From: Isoetes taiwanensis
Taxonomy: Eukaryota > Streptophyta > Lycopodiopsida > Isoetales > Isoetaceae
DNA length: 64,000 nucleotides
Direction of reading: 5' to 3'
NCBI GenBank assembly: GCA_021234155.1
Contig: JAJEKV010000066.1
Location: 374,001 to 438,000, forward strand
Position 1 is the first letter of the stretch; every line of letters begins with the position of its first letter. A program made the translations under genes and the position numbers. Under the pieces are notes generated by a model. It was not told where the DNA came from. It was given only the letters and a program-made list of their open reading frames with translations, and searched no databases. Shown here piece after piece: positions 19,450 through 30,794 of this stretch.

Positions 19450-21157
19450 TGCTCAGGAAAACAAAAATAAAGCAAGAAAATTAGAAGCATTGAAGACAAA
19501 TCTTACCTGATTCCTGCTCCTTGGTTGTTCTGAGGGCGAAATACAAGGAAACCTAAGTCTGCTGCAGATACGCATGTCGCCACTCTTTTCAAAAACAAAT
19601 GGCACGATTTACCTTCTCGTTCTTTGAAGATCGATTGTTCCCTACTTGGATGCGTCCACTAAAAGAAAAATGAAGTCTCGAAATCCCAGGAATCTCCTTT
19701 GCCTATGCCTCGTTATGAACCGCATTTGCTACCTTCCCGCCCATTCAACACATGCAACTAGGCCGCCAAGAATCGATTTGGTTCAAAAAAATTCTTGAAT
19801 TCAATAGTCGATGATTTCGTATGGTTGGTCCTGCATGTAATGTAATAATAAAAAAACATTCCTTCAGTGTAGACATGTATATTTTAAGACATTAAAAAGT
19901 GGGGTCTATAGTAGTATTATACTTAATAGTAATTAATGTTGCCGTCAGTGAAGAGAGTGTTGCTGGATCTATAAAGAGCGATCCCAGAACAGAACCTTTA
20001 ATCGGCATTAGGCTCTTTCCATATTAAAGGCAACGGATCAATTCGATTTTTTTTGGTCTGAAGCCAGGCATCATCGACATTCACAGGTTTACTTCGTTAG
20101 AATTCACGCGTTAAAAGTTATTTAGGGGAAAGTGCTTTAGGCCCCTTTTTTTTTTGCCATTTTTCTTTTGTAAACGGCTTTGCCTTAGAAATATAAAAAT
20201 ACAAAAATATTTTACTTTTAAGACATACCTTGCCATGGTATCACCCATAGTGCCACAACACGATATTATGCCTTCATGGATGCCTTAGAGATATTTTTGC
20301 ATTTTAAATATAGTAGCCATTGCTTTTTCAAGGATTTTGTAGCCAAGGCCATGTGGCCAAAATACAAGGCAAAATTTGCCCCAACTTATCTTTTACATAA
20401 CATACGGCATGTCTTACCCATATTCTTAACAAATGCTCTCGTAGAGTTGTAGGCTAAATGGTTATTTACACCATCAAACATTCAAGGATGAGCCAAACAT
20501 TATGGCCGTTTGCACATTTAGGCACATTGACAAGTGGAATAAGGCAAGTGGCAACTTGTTAGCCAATTTTTTCAATGGCAAAAATCCACACCATTTATAT
20601 TCCGAGAGGAGCGCTGCTAGGAAAGGCTGCCTCAGGAATGTTTTTGGGGTCCATCTCCTAGGGCTTGGCCTCCCCCCTCTAGTGAGGTAGCCGCGCAAAG
20701 TCCTGGACTTGTTCGACTTGGAGAAGATGCCAGCTCTTCTATCAGACCCAATCTCTGCGTGCGTGTTTGAGAGGGAGGGAGGGAGGGATTAGAATAGAAT
20801 AGAATATATTGAATGTCACACCTACGAGACCATCAGGTCTATGAGACATTCAAGAAACTACATATTTCAAAATCACAATTCCAGTGTGTCCACAGATAGG
20901 ACATCGTTTTCTTCTCTTAAATCATCCTCTAATTCTTTAAGAAGAGACTTAAAACATTGTATTCTCTCACCTCTCAATGAAAGCATTTCAATTAGAAACC
21001 CACCTATGTTTTTGTTGGGAGAGCTCAAAGAAACTAGTAAGGTTCTTGATCCTGATGGGCCAGGTGCGAACTAAGTCTCATGCGACATATTACATGTCTC
21101 ATTGTGGAACATGTCTCATTACATGTTTGAGCCACCTAGGCTCCAACATGCCAGAAG
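19450..21157. other. Region without recognisable gene
   Basis: Nothing convincing is visible. There is an AATAG-type microsatellite at about 20787-20803 after a GGGA run, followed by a short segment (catcaggtctatgag) loosely like the 3' end of the LINE at 28.7 kb. T-rich runs occur at about 20047-20057 and 20143-20155. The frames at 20474-20698 and 20841-21168 have no family resemblance. Confidence 0.5.
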
Positions 21158-22567
21158 GCTCGAAATGACAGTTCGATTGCACGATTGCATCCGAAAGGTC
21201 AGAGTTATTTCACGGCACATGGTTGCGAAGTAGACAATCGATCAAATACCCAGATTACCAAGTACATACTATCTTTACACTATAGCACTAGGCTAGTAGT
21301 GCATTGAGCGAAAAGGTTGACTAGTTGCCTATAGCAATTTGAGTTTGGCTTTGTTGGTCATAATACCTGGTTCCTACAATAAGTTGAATGCTTTGGACTT
21401 ATGCCCAGAGTTAGAACCCCATTTCGAGCTCGATAGTTTGGCCGAACTGGAGGAACAAGTCATTTTTCCGCCGTGCCCCTATGTCGAAAAAGGGGAAATT
21501 TGGGGATTGGCACATCCATGTGGTGGATGGCCAATTTTTTTTTTGCAGGGTCATTTCTTGGGACATAAGCTACCATTTGAACGGTGATATTAACAGATGG
21601 AGTTGTTTTGATTCCCCGATAATTAAACCCTATTAAATCTGTAGGGTCTAGGATTTGGCAGCCTTCCCTACCTCTGAAGTTGTTGAGAGCTTGCATGTAG
21701 GGTTCCCTCGAGGGTTTGAAGAGAGACCTCAAGAGGGAGAACGAAAAAACCCTCCCCATGCACCGGTTCCAAACTTGTCGCGCAAGGATGGCTCGTAACA
21801 AGCAGGACTTCGTATGACTGTGCATGCCAGAAGGCTCGAAATGACAGTTCGATTGCATGATTGCATCCAAAAGGTCAGAGTTATCCCACGGCACATGGTT
21901 GCGAAGTATACAATCGATCAAATACCCAGATTACCAAGTACATACTATCTTTACACTATAGCACTAGGCTAGTAGTGCATTGAGCGAAAAGGTTGACTAG
22001 TTGCCTATAGCGGGGACATCGTGACGACGCGGTAATGTGCATGTAAGGCTCGAAATGACAGTTTGATTGCACGATTGCATCCGAAAGGTCAGAGTTATCC
22101 CACGCCACATGGTTGCAAAGTAGACAATCGATCAAATACCCAGATTACCAAGTACGTACTATCTTTACACTATAGCACTAGGCTAGTAGTGCATTGAGCG
22201 AAAGGTTGACTAGTTGCTTATAGCAATTTGAGTTTGGCTTTGTTGGTCATAATACCTGGTTCCTATAGTATGTTGGATGCTTTGAACTTATGCCCAGAGT
22301 TAGAACCCCATTCCGAGCTCGATAGTTTGGCCGAACTGGAGGAACAAGTCATTTTTCCGTCGTGCCCCTATGTCGAGAAAGGAGAAATTTGGGGATTGGC
22401 ACATCCATGTAGTGGATGGCCAATTTTTTTTTTTCAGGATCATTTCTTGGGACATAAGCTACCATTTGAACGGTGGGATTAACAGATGGAGTTGTTTTGA
22501 TTCCCCGATAATTAAACCCTATTAAATCTGTAGGGTTTAGGATTTGGCAGCCTTCCCTACCTCTGAA
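21158..22567. repeat. Local segmental duplication, unit about 515 bp, plus a partial third copy
   Basis: The block beginning gctcgaaatgacag and ending ccttccctacctctgaagt occurs at 21158-21675 and again at about 22051-22567, offset about 889 bases. A shorter copy of its first ~175 bases (to gttgcctatagc) sits between them at about 21833-22011. Each full copy contains the same 82-84-codon plus-strand frame (MSLALLVIIPGS…, starts 21339 and 22228) with only scattered substitutions. I do not recognise that frame, and both copies may be non-coding. The arrangement suggests unequal exchange or a tandem insertion. Confidence 0.85.
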
Positions 22568-22856
22568 GTCCACCAAGCAAAAATTCAAAAATCCACCAAG
22601 CATTCCCCTCAACAATGCCTTTGAGAGTAGTTAATTGGAAGATAGTAGAAGTTGAGGTGCTTAAGCCAATAAATTGACCATGTAGGAATCGAACCCACAG
22701 ATAACCATTTGGCCCTCCCTTGCCCGATCAAAATAGAAGAAACCTCTATATTTGGGTCAAGGTTTTGTCGAATGAGAATAAAAACCAAAAGACGAACACT
22801 AAGAACAAGAAAAAGAAGGGAGGAATGGGAGTCTGGGGGGAGGGGAGGTCTTTAAT
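22568..22856. other. Short spacer with no gene
   Basis: A minus-strand string GTGGGTTCGATTCCTAC at about 22684-22700 can form a T-arm, but the remaining tRNA arms are absent. The segment also holds purine-rich runs (agaaaaagaaggg, ggggggaggggagg). Confidence 0.45.
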
Positions 22857-23250
22857 TTAGAATACCTCATTAGAATTTACATCTTGTATAAGTTCATCTC
22901 TTTCTTCAAGTGTTAAAAGCATCCCGTCGACATTAATTGTCTCATCCACAATGACATCTTCTTCTTCAACATCAAGCATCACCTCTAATGTGATGCCAGG
23001 ATACATCTCTGTCTCATATGACTCATTGGTTATGTCTTCTAGCAAGGTATTTGTCGATGGCCCTTTCATATTCTCATTCATGTCATGCAATGATTCATAT
23101 CATCTTGGCCAACATTCACGTTATCATGTTCTCCTGATGTTGTATCTGATGTGCTTGCAAGTTCCACATCCAAATTATCATATACCCTTTTGGATCTAGG
23201 GTTCACATGGACAACATACAACCAATTGGGATCGCCTATAGGGAAACAAA

Positions 23251-23646
23251 TTAGAAAAACTTCCAACATATTGTAGTATTAGAATCGAAAAATATAATAC
23301 AAACAAACTTCCAAAAGAAAATATTAAAAGAGAAACTATTAAATCCAAACATCTCACTCGTCGTAGGATGCAAGTACACTTGTTCACACTTGTCAGGATA
23401 CACATAAGGCTCTTTTTCATCTGGTATAGTCCTTCGTGCATTTATAACACAAAGATCATTCTTGTCTCTTCGAACAGTGGCATCCCTCCCGCGTAAAATG
23501 ACATCATACCACCTAACTTTGAAAATAACTTTTGTAAATTTGGTATAGTCAAGCTCTATTATCTCCTGTATCTTCTCCACATAATCAATATCAGCATCTA
23601 CAAAATTCTTGTCCTTTGCACTTGCTCGACTTGATACTGTGAACAT
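23251..23646 (-). pseudogene. CACTA transposase C-terminal DUF4216-like segment
   Basis: The reading YVEKIQEIIELDYTKFTKVI followed by FKVRWYDV resembles the DUF4216 domain found at the C-terminus of plant CACTA transposase genes (Y-G-x-L-x-x-I-x-E-L-x-Y … FKCxW). The frame then runs DEKEPYVYPDKCEQVYLH, also family-like, before leaving the coding sequence in an AT-rich stretch. The tail exons at 22857-23269 are acidic (MLDVEEEDVIVDETINVDG). Confidence 0.75.
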
Positions 23647-23860
23647 AGATGAGACAACAGAATCAAATGTGAAACGTGGTTTGTCCCTTCTCTCGATACG
23701 AAAATGTCTTCCATTGTGTATGTATCCATTGTATTTAGTGACCTATCAATTGCCATAAGATCAGAGCATACATAAGAATTGAATTAAACTAAGAAAATAC
23801 TAGCAACCACTAGATATACCTTTTGACTAGCTCCAAATGCTATTTGCTTCTCTTCGTCAC

Positions 23861-24463
23861 TTATTGGTGTCTGGCTTCATCCAATATAGTATACAACAAC
23901 CACTTAGAAGATATTTTATCGGGTAGTTGTTGTAGCTCAGGAGGAAATGGGCCCCTATGAGAACGACGCCAATCTTGACGTTGGAGCTCAATGCATTCTC
24001 TAGCCTCTTTATATTTTTGCATCCATTTTGTCATACATTGCTCATTACTTACAATGTAGTCTCTTATTGCTGACATCTCATTGTAGGCCAATGTATAAGT
24101 TGTTCCCTTATTGTATAGCCTACCGTCACACTCATCAAGTGCTAGAAGCTTCAATTCTTCTTTATCTCTTGAGTTCAGATAAGGACAAACTGCAAATCTA
24201 CAATCTTGAGCAATCCAACCCTCGGACATGCTCCCTTCAGGTCTTGCTAATTGACGAACAAAATCTTTGAGCACCTTCCTAAATCGTTCGAGGAAAAACA
24301 TCCATCGATATGATACTAGACCAGCCCACTCGATATCATCGACAAGATGAACTTGGATGTCAAAAAAGCTAGTGGGAAATCGTTTTTCAAATAAGCACAA
24401 TACTTCAGCTGCTAATTCTCTCATTCCTGGTAGGTCATTGATGGTAATCTCCCTCAATGACAA
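23861..24463 (-). pseudogene. CACTA transposase DUF4218 segment
   Basis: This 200-codon open frame has the DUF4218 signature: LCLFEKRFPTSFFDIQVHLV, YRWMFFLERFRKVLKDFVR, ARPEGSMSEGWIAQDC and CPYL. In intact elements this lies downstream of the TNP2 core in the same gene. The spacing to the neighbouring segments matches short introns. The function of the domain itself is not established. It is on the minus strand and open throughout, so this exon is the least damaged part of the element. Confidence 0.88.
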
Positions 24464-24633
24464 CCACCTACAACATGGTATAACATGAACATAAGTGAAT
24501 TATTAACCATGAGAAGGTAAAAGTGCTATACCTGCATAGTTTGGCTAGCTTGAAGATGGGTTCACAAATGTTTAAAGGTAGAGTACCTGGTAGAACAATT
24601 GGCAAGTACTCCTACATACAAGAAAGAGTGAAG

Positions 24634-26098
24634 TTAAAAACAAACATCAATGAGTGTAATAAGTGTGCATAACTTACCTCTAGTAACTTGTGAAAGTCCT
24701 GAAGCACACACCTTTTGATAGTCACCCTTTGTTAGAACCCATGGAGATGGTTTGTTTGATCTCATCCAAGCACATTGTGCAGGCTTGACTTGAAGTTGGT
24801 CTGCCCTTGCTCCTTCAGTGTCTTTCTCTCCCGTAATGTGTTTCCATATTGATTCTGACACATTTTTTATTATGTGCATGGGATCTAATAGGCTCGTGAA
24901 CTTTAATTCGGTCCAATATGGCAATTGATAAAATCTTGAAAGCCACTTCATACCATCAGGAGGATCCATCACAATATCATCAGGTCCTTCACACACCCCC
25001 TCATTGAATGCATCAATCCATGCTTTCTCTTCAACATTATTCCACAACTTAAACTGATCTTTTGAGGTCATTGACTTTTGTGGCACGTTGCTTTCAACTC
25101 TTCTCGACCTCAATGGATGATGTTCTGGAAGAAATTTATCGTGACCCTCAAAAACCATCTTCCTCATTTCTTTGGAGTAACGAGCTGTAACCTTCTCACC
25201 ACAACGCACACAGGCACACTTGCCTTTTGTTTGGAGTCCTACATTTCAATCGTAAGGTCTTAAAATGTTGTATCCGCGACCACGTCAAATTGTAAATGGC
25301 TATTTAACCACACACCTGTACATAAGGTGAGTCCTGGGTAGTCATGCATTGTCCACATCAAAATACCCCTCAAGATGAAGTTTTGTCCCGTAAATTTTGT
25401 CCTAGAAGCATCAACCATTGGCACTCCATCCCATAGTTGTAGAAGCTCATCAACTAACGGAGAAAGGTACACATCAAAATTCGTTGGTTGGGAAGGCCCT
25501 TTGTTATATGCACAATCAATGTTAGTCGATTTCAAAAAGATATTAAATTTATATTAAAGCAAATACCTGGAATGATCATGACCAACATTATGTGGCTACG
25601 CTTTATGGATTCATCTGGGGAATATTGTAATTTACAAGCATTACTGGCCAGGTTGACCAAGAGGCCGCTTGTTGTGAAAATGGATTGAAGCCATCTGTTG
25701 CCAACCCCATACGAATGTGCCTAGGTTCAGTTGCAAAATCAGACCATGTCTCCTCTATAAATTTCCATGCCCTAGAATCTGCAGGATAACGCATAATCCC
25801 GTCCTTGCTACGGTGGTGTGCATGCCATATCATGAGAGCAGCCTTTTCTTTCATTCTAAATATGTGCTTCATCTTTGGAATGATAGGAAAGTAACGTAGC
25901 GGGGACTTTATTACTCTGAAATCCATCCTTATACCTTCTTGATCCACATATGAGGCAACTGGTATAGTCCTTATTATCTTTATAATATAAAATGCATTCA
26001 TTAGGACACACGTGAATGCTTTCATACTCAAAACCAAGCGCCTTGATTAGTTTGCGTGCGTCTTGCCGACTTTTAGGCATGTTATTTCCTTCTGACAA
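24634..26098 (-). pseudogene. TNP2-like CACTA transposase core (Transposase_21)
   Basis: Several exon-like pieces carry the family blocks in order. Near 25990-26090 is a zinc-binding stretch (HVCPNECILYYKDN … CLICGSRRYKD). A frameshift leads to PLRYFPIIPKMKHIF, MIWHAHHRSKDGIMRYPADS, RHIRMGLATDGFNPF and STWPVMLVNYN (26037-25603). Next are FDVYLSPLVDELLQLWDGV and ILMWTMHDYPGL (25535-25260), then HHPLRSRRVESNVPQKS and LTSLLDPMHIIKN-type sequence (TSLLDPMHIIKNVSESIWK, 25209-24634). The family's catalytic Asp/Asp region (GLATDGFNPF and the following blocks) is present, but separate frames prevent one continuous protein. Confidence 0.87.
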
Positions 26099-26218
26099 TA
26101 ATTTTCCTATAAACCTGCATTCTATATATTAGTAGATAATACAAAACTATGAGAATGGACACAAAGGAAGAGAGATGTACTTGAGTATAGCGTCAATAGC
26201 TATATTGGATATCTTGTA

Positions 26219-26590
26219 CTAAGCTTGAATGCTGAGTATTGATAGATTGACTGACAACCGCGATATTGTACAACCTTCATACAATTTTGCTGAAGCCTCC
26301 TTCATGATGTATTCATCAACATATTGTGTTGGATATTCTTGGTCATTATTGTCATTAGTTGCATCGTCATGATGCTCCATATGTGTGTGTGTGTTCACAT
26401 CTTCCATGAGTTGCTCAAAAGTTGCAAAATCTTCTATAAGGTTGCGTGCAGTCTCATCATATGCATTGTCAATAGTAGCTGGTTCATCTCTTGCATTCTC
26501 AATTAACGGTGGGTTAGGTCTTTGGCTTCGAATAATCACCGGATTTTCCTTTATGATCTTATCTTTCGATGCAAGTTGTTTTGCAGACAT
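26219..26590 (-). pseudogene. CACTA transposase N-terminal acidic segment
   Basis: A 123-codon frame lies upstream of the zinc-binding part: MSAKQLASKDKIIKENPVII, a proline/asparagine stretch, and an acidic region FATFEQLMEDVNTHTHMEHH. N-terminal segments of this sort (E/D-rich, before the CxxC part) are usual in TNP2 genes but poorly conserved, so the call rests on position and strand. An intron separates it from the next exon. Confidence 0.55.
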
Positions 26591-26599
26591 TCGATGCCC

Positions 26600-28667
26600 A
26601 TCCTCTCTCTTAAAGAAATAAGACTATTAGTACATAATACTAATATGAAACCCAAAGACCAATAAGTTTTTCAATTTATAGTGGATAATTAAGACGTTGC
26701 ATAGCGATATGAAAGCTAACATACATATCAAGTATAATATACATTATTCTAAAACTCAAAGTATTAAAGATTTAAAAGACATGACAAGATGTAAGACAAT
26801 AAGTCCTTCATTACACTAAAGCTTTAGAATCAAGTTTAGTTCACAATTGATAATCTTGGTTTTTCATTCACTAACAAATTGTGGAGGAACATCTGTTCGT
26901 ATTGGAATATGTAGCAAAATAACAGAGGGTTTCTTTTGTATTTTTATACTTTTTTTCTTAAGGTTTTTATATGATTTGACGATGGTATTCCATGAGACGT
27001 ACTAATCGGTACATCTAGAGTGCACATACGCTGGCGTGATTTTGGTGCCAAATTTCCAATGGTTCCCCTATGAATTTCGAAAGCTGAAGCATGCAGGCCT
27101 CGACCTAATCCATTTTAGGGTTCTGTGTTTTCGTGCAAGACCCAAGAAGGCCAAGGAACTTTGCATCTGGTGTCGCTTTTCTTTGATTTTTGTAGCGAAT
27201 GCAGAGCGGAAAGAAGAAAGCAGTAGCAGAGCGAAGAAGCGAGCCAAAGGATGGGCTCTATTCATTTCTGACCCTTTTATTTCTTCTCGCCTTTTTTTTC
27301 TTCTTCACGGCATGATGGCATTCCTATAGTAATGCTTTTGACGAATCTATTCTTGAGTACGTAATTAAAAGCAATGAATTCGGCCACATCGTAGGGTGTA
27401 AGCCCATGGCTAGTGGATTAGATGTAACAATTCGATTCAAATTTGAGATCAGGGTCTTTACGGGAATTTCATGAGGCGTTATTGTATTCCGTTTCGATAA
27501 GCTAGATTCCTCTTCATTGATTCCTTTGAGTCACGGTTTTGTTTTCTAGCACAAGAATTATCTATTAGATTCTTGAGGCAACAACAACGATCAATAGTCA
27601 CCAATTGTTCGGCATCGATGGACAAGACAGAGCACCGGTCATTAATTTGCATAAAAGAAAAGGTAAAAACAAGTTTGAGTGAAGCGGCTCACACATGTAC
27701 CGGCGTCAAATCTTTGTAAGTAAAAGCAAATCTTTGAATAGGTTGCCAAATTTTATCATTTTCATGTGTGGTAATTGGACCTTGTCAATCGAGATGCACA
27801 ATCACATCGTCGTTAGTGTAAGAAGCGAACCCGACCAGAAATTCTGTACTACTTGGATGAATCTTGGCATAATTTGTCAATTGAGGATGCATATGTTAAG
27901 GAGATCCTTTTCTTTAACCTCCCTCCTTCGTTTCAAGTGCTAATTGGACCTATGGGTGAAACGGGGTACGCCTTCACTCTTGTGCTAGCTTATGTGATGA
28001 TGATGACTCCATCTTTAGAGTATCATAGAGGAGGGATCTTTGGACAAGCTTTGAGCATTTCTATTCTCAAGTTTCACATATCATTCGCCAGATTGAAGGT
28101 ATTGCGGTGGGGTTAAAGTCAACTTTCACCCGGTGTAAGCTCCTTACCCAAAGATGTTCCATGATACGTCAATGGTTAATCATGTGCTTCAATCTAGAAA
28201 AGAAAATTAAAGAGTCATTGTATGGAATGCCGGAGCTCATAAACGTCTTTGCAAAGAGCTAAGAATTTAATAACGGATTGCACATTTTCGAGATCAGTAT
28301 TCTTAGATAATAGCATTAAATTCTTGCAATTTAAAAATTAAAAACAAAGTGAATTCATGCAAGGTTGTGGCAGATCGCTTTTCTCGACTTGTGTAGCCGG
28401 ATGCGAGAGTCAAGAAGCGAGCGAGCGAAGCGAGCGAAGAAGAAGCAAGAGTCGAAGGATGTGCTCTATTCTTTTTTCTTACGCTTTGAAGGTTATTTTA
28501 GATCTTTGGCATGTCTAGTGCTCTGTTTGCCCAGGGTAGAAATTCGAAAAGCTTGAAGCATCTTTAGAGGCCAAAAGAGAAGATTATTTTGGAGCCGCAT
28601 TCGAGGTTGAATCTAGAATCTGCTTTATCAATGGAAAGGAGCAGCATCTTTCGGAGTTGAAAAAGTT
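26600..28667. other. Region without recognisable gene; holds a diverged duplicated segment
   Basis: Two stretches are related. About 27160-27265 (gtgtcgcttttctttgattt … aggatgggctctattcatt) resembles 28370-28475 (cagatcgcttttctcgactt … aggatgtgctctattcttt). The short motif at 27064-27090 (gaatttcgaaagctgaagcatg) recurs at 28540-28562 on the other side of its partner. The gaagcgagcgagcgaagcg run (about 28405-28430) is like intergenic DNA of plant mitochondria, but no organelle gene is present. The frames at 27695-28116 show a faint copia-gag-like string (LPPSFQVLIG) that I do not consider proof. Confidence 0.45.
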
Positions 28668-28693
28668 GAATAGAATAGAATAGAATAGAATAG
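28668..28693 (-). repeat. (TATTC)5 microsatellite, probable LINE 3' tail
   Basis: The plus strand reads gaatag repeated five times. On the minus strand it is TATTC repeated, directly after the presumed 3' end of the LINE, in the place where some LINE families carry simple-repeat tails instead of poly(A). A shorter AATAG run at 20787-20803 may be the tail of a truncated relative. Confidence 0.65.
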
Positions 28694-29024
28694 TTTTTTA
28701 TCGCCCATCGAGACCAATCGCCTATGGGACCCGGAAGGACCGCGAGCAAACTTATTACTTGTCGGGGTTAAAAACCCGCCCAAGGGTTTTCGAGGGAAAA
28801 AACCGTGGCAGTAATAAGAATGTCTTTGTCAAACGCATACAAGTATACATCATCATGAAATAAATGTGTATGTACATGTCAAGTCGTGCCGAGGACATAG
28901 CTGATCTCGCATGTCCATGACCTCACGGAAGGTATGATCCTAGCATCCGTACGGATGCCGTGCTCAATGTCACATGTAGCGGCTGGCCGTGCCCGACCAA
29001 CTCAAAGATAGCGTTCGGATTTGA

Positions 29025-30720
29025 TCATATCTTTGGGCAACTTTGAAGGGTATGAGATTCATCCTCAATGACTCCCATTTGGCGGCATTGATGAGCTCCT
29101 GCCCCGACGTGGCTCACTAATCCATCTGCTGTCTCAATTCGAAGATGATGTGCCCCTGTGCGAATGGAGGCAATGAGTCTGCGTCTTTTCATGGGCAAGT
29201 GGGTGCGCAGGTAGCATTGTGGGCCTCGTTCCAATGTGGGATTTATGTGGCGCTGGTAGTGTGCTGTCTTGACTGTTCAAGGTTTGGCATCCCAAAGCTT
29301 GCTGATGAAGCAAGCGTCAAGATATTACCTCAAGCTATGGCGATCACGCCTCTGTTTGCACATGTATGCACTCGTGCTCTCGCACATTCCATCTAGCCAT
29401 CCATTGAGCTCTCTTTTCCCTCCAAAGATGCCTTGAGGCGTTGTGGCCCCATTGCCATGATATAAGCTAGTTTTGGGAGACGAGCATCGTCCATGTTGAC
29501 CACCTTCTGGAAATAGACAATGTGGCGATCAAGGGCCGCCCTCTGAAGAGGCAAGAATCCTGTTTTCTGCGGTAGAATTTGATATGGGTTGTGGACTTCA
29601 CCCCTAGTGCTCGTACCAAGAAGGCTTTTCGCACCTGCTCCAAGTCATTCAAGTAGCGAGGGATACCACTGGGCCCCATACTTCAACCCCCTCGTATAAA
29701 GGGACGGGCTCCACTAAGACTTTGAGCAGTGTGTGACCGATGGGTCCAATCATACAACTCAGCTCTATGACTATTGTTTTGCATTGCATATAGTGCTTTC
29801 CAGCCCCCAGTAACTTCGAGCCGTATGGATGTGTCCCGGTGCATAGTAGACGGAAACTCCACTCCCAAATATTTGTATGTGGATGCTACTTCCACATTAC
29901 GCCCTTCGATAGCGGAAGGAGGGATCCCTCGTATGCGTGAAGATGATATGAAAACCACCTTAGTCTTGGCCAAGTTGACGTGCATATCAGTCGCTTGACA
30001 AAATGTGTCCAGGGCATCGAGATGTCGTTGCATGTCTGCTGGTGTGTAAGCTAGGAGGTCCACATCATCGGCATATATTAACCGCTTGATGATGCGGTAG
30101 AGAAGGTGAGCCGGTAAGCCGCCCCCATTATCGCCAAGCCAGCTCTCCAATTGATCAATGTAAAGCCCAAACAATGTTGGGGAGAGGGCATCCCCGTGAA
30201 CCCCGATACTACTATCAAATGGTTGGTTTGTCGGCCGAACAACCGGCAGAGCATCTTTCATAAAGCTTTTACTGCTTGCATTCACGCAAATCTACAGGAA
30301 CCCCGGTATGCCGCCAATCTTGCCCATAGTTTTTCAGAGGCGGTGTCAAATGCCTTTGCAAAATCCACGAAGCAACAATATAGATCCCGACGGCGGTTCT
30401 GCTGTCTTCAACCGAGCTTCGCAATGTGAAGATGTGGTCAATGGTTGAGTGTCGGTTGCGAATCCCGCCTGGGTGAGGGCTCAGTATCTCTGGCGCCTCT
30501 GCCCGGCCCGGAGTCAACAACGCTTTCGAGAATCCCAGCAAGCAATTTTGCAAACACCGGCCGACCATGATTGTTCGGTAATTGGTACAGGCGGTCGGGT
30601 CACACGCCTTATAGATGGGAACAACTCGCTATTGGTCCTTTGCATCCGGGAAGCCTTCTGTAATGCCTTGTTGAACAAGGCGATCGACGGGTATTATGGA
30701 CGGCCACGCCCGCCCACTTA
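29025..30720 (-). pseudogene. Second LINE: reverse transcriptase and C-terminal domain
   Basis: The reading changes frame several times but shows RNRHSTIDHIFTLR (about 30440), FVDFAKAFDTASEK (about 30335-30375; catalytic Asp), GVHGDALSPTLFGLYIDQL and LIYADDVDLLAYT (catalytic Asp pair, about 30060-30085). It continues with LAKTKVVFISSS and YKYLGVEFPSTM (29683-30285). A thumb-like segment follows (RKAFLVRALGVKSTTHIKF, 29467-29679), then RRLIASIRTGAHHLRIETA with an H-x-C-like end (29025-29234). This polymerase copies element RNA onto a nicked target. The ALGVKSTT block is common in LINEs of seed-free plants in my recollection. That is weak taxonomic evidence. Confidence 0.87.
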
Positions 30721-30794
30721 AGCAATTCTGCCTCGCATGCCATCAGTGCAGGGGCTTTCCCATTGGCAAGGCAATTTGTAAGCCTTGTTCCACG

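Larger units (their letters stand above)
22857..26598 (-). mobile_element. CACTA (En/Spm) DNA transposon, decayed
   Basis: Minus-strand gene fragments in the order expected for a TNP2-type transposase run from about 26598 down to 22857. They are the N-terminal acidic part, the TNP2 catalytic region, DUF4218 and DUF4216. Introns with plausible GT/AG borders are retained, for example one ending ATAGAATGCAG before FIGKLLSEGNN (about 26117). CACTA elements move by cut-and-paste with 3-bp target duplications. I could not place the CACTA termini with confidence, and frameshifts make the copy non-autonomous. Confidence 0.85.

Noticed and set aside
22684-22700. tRNA T-arm-like string on the minus strand (GTGGGTTCGATTCCTAC)
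   Set aside because: The stem pairs, but no acceptor, D or anticodon arms fit around it, and it does not have the form of a primer-binding site (no TGG at the required spacing).
22797-26690. CACTA at 22797 and TAGTG at about 26683 as possible transposon termini
   Set aside because: The sequences inside the two motifs do not match as inverted repeats and the flanking three bases differ, so I did not use them as ends.
27790-28116. Possible copia gag fragment (LPPSFQVLIG)
   Set aside because: Only one short string resembles the family. No zinc knuckle, protease or neighbouring pol was found.
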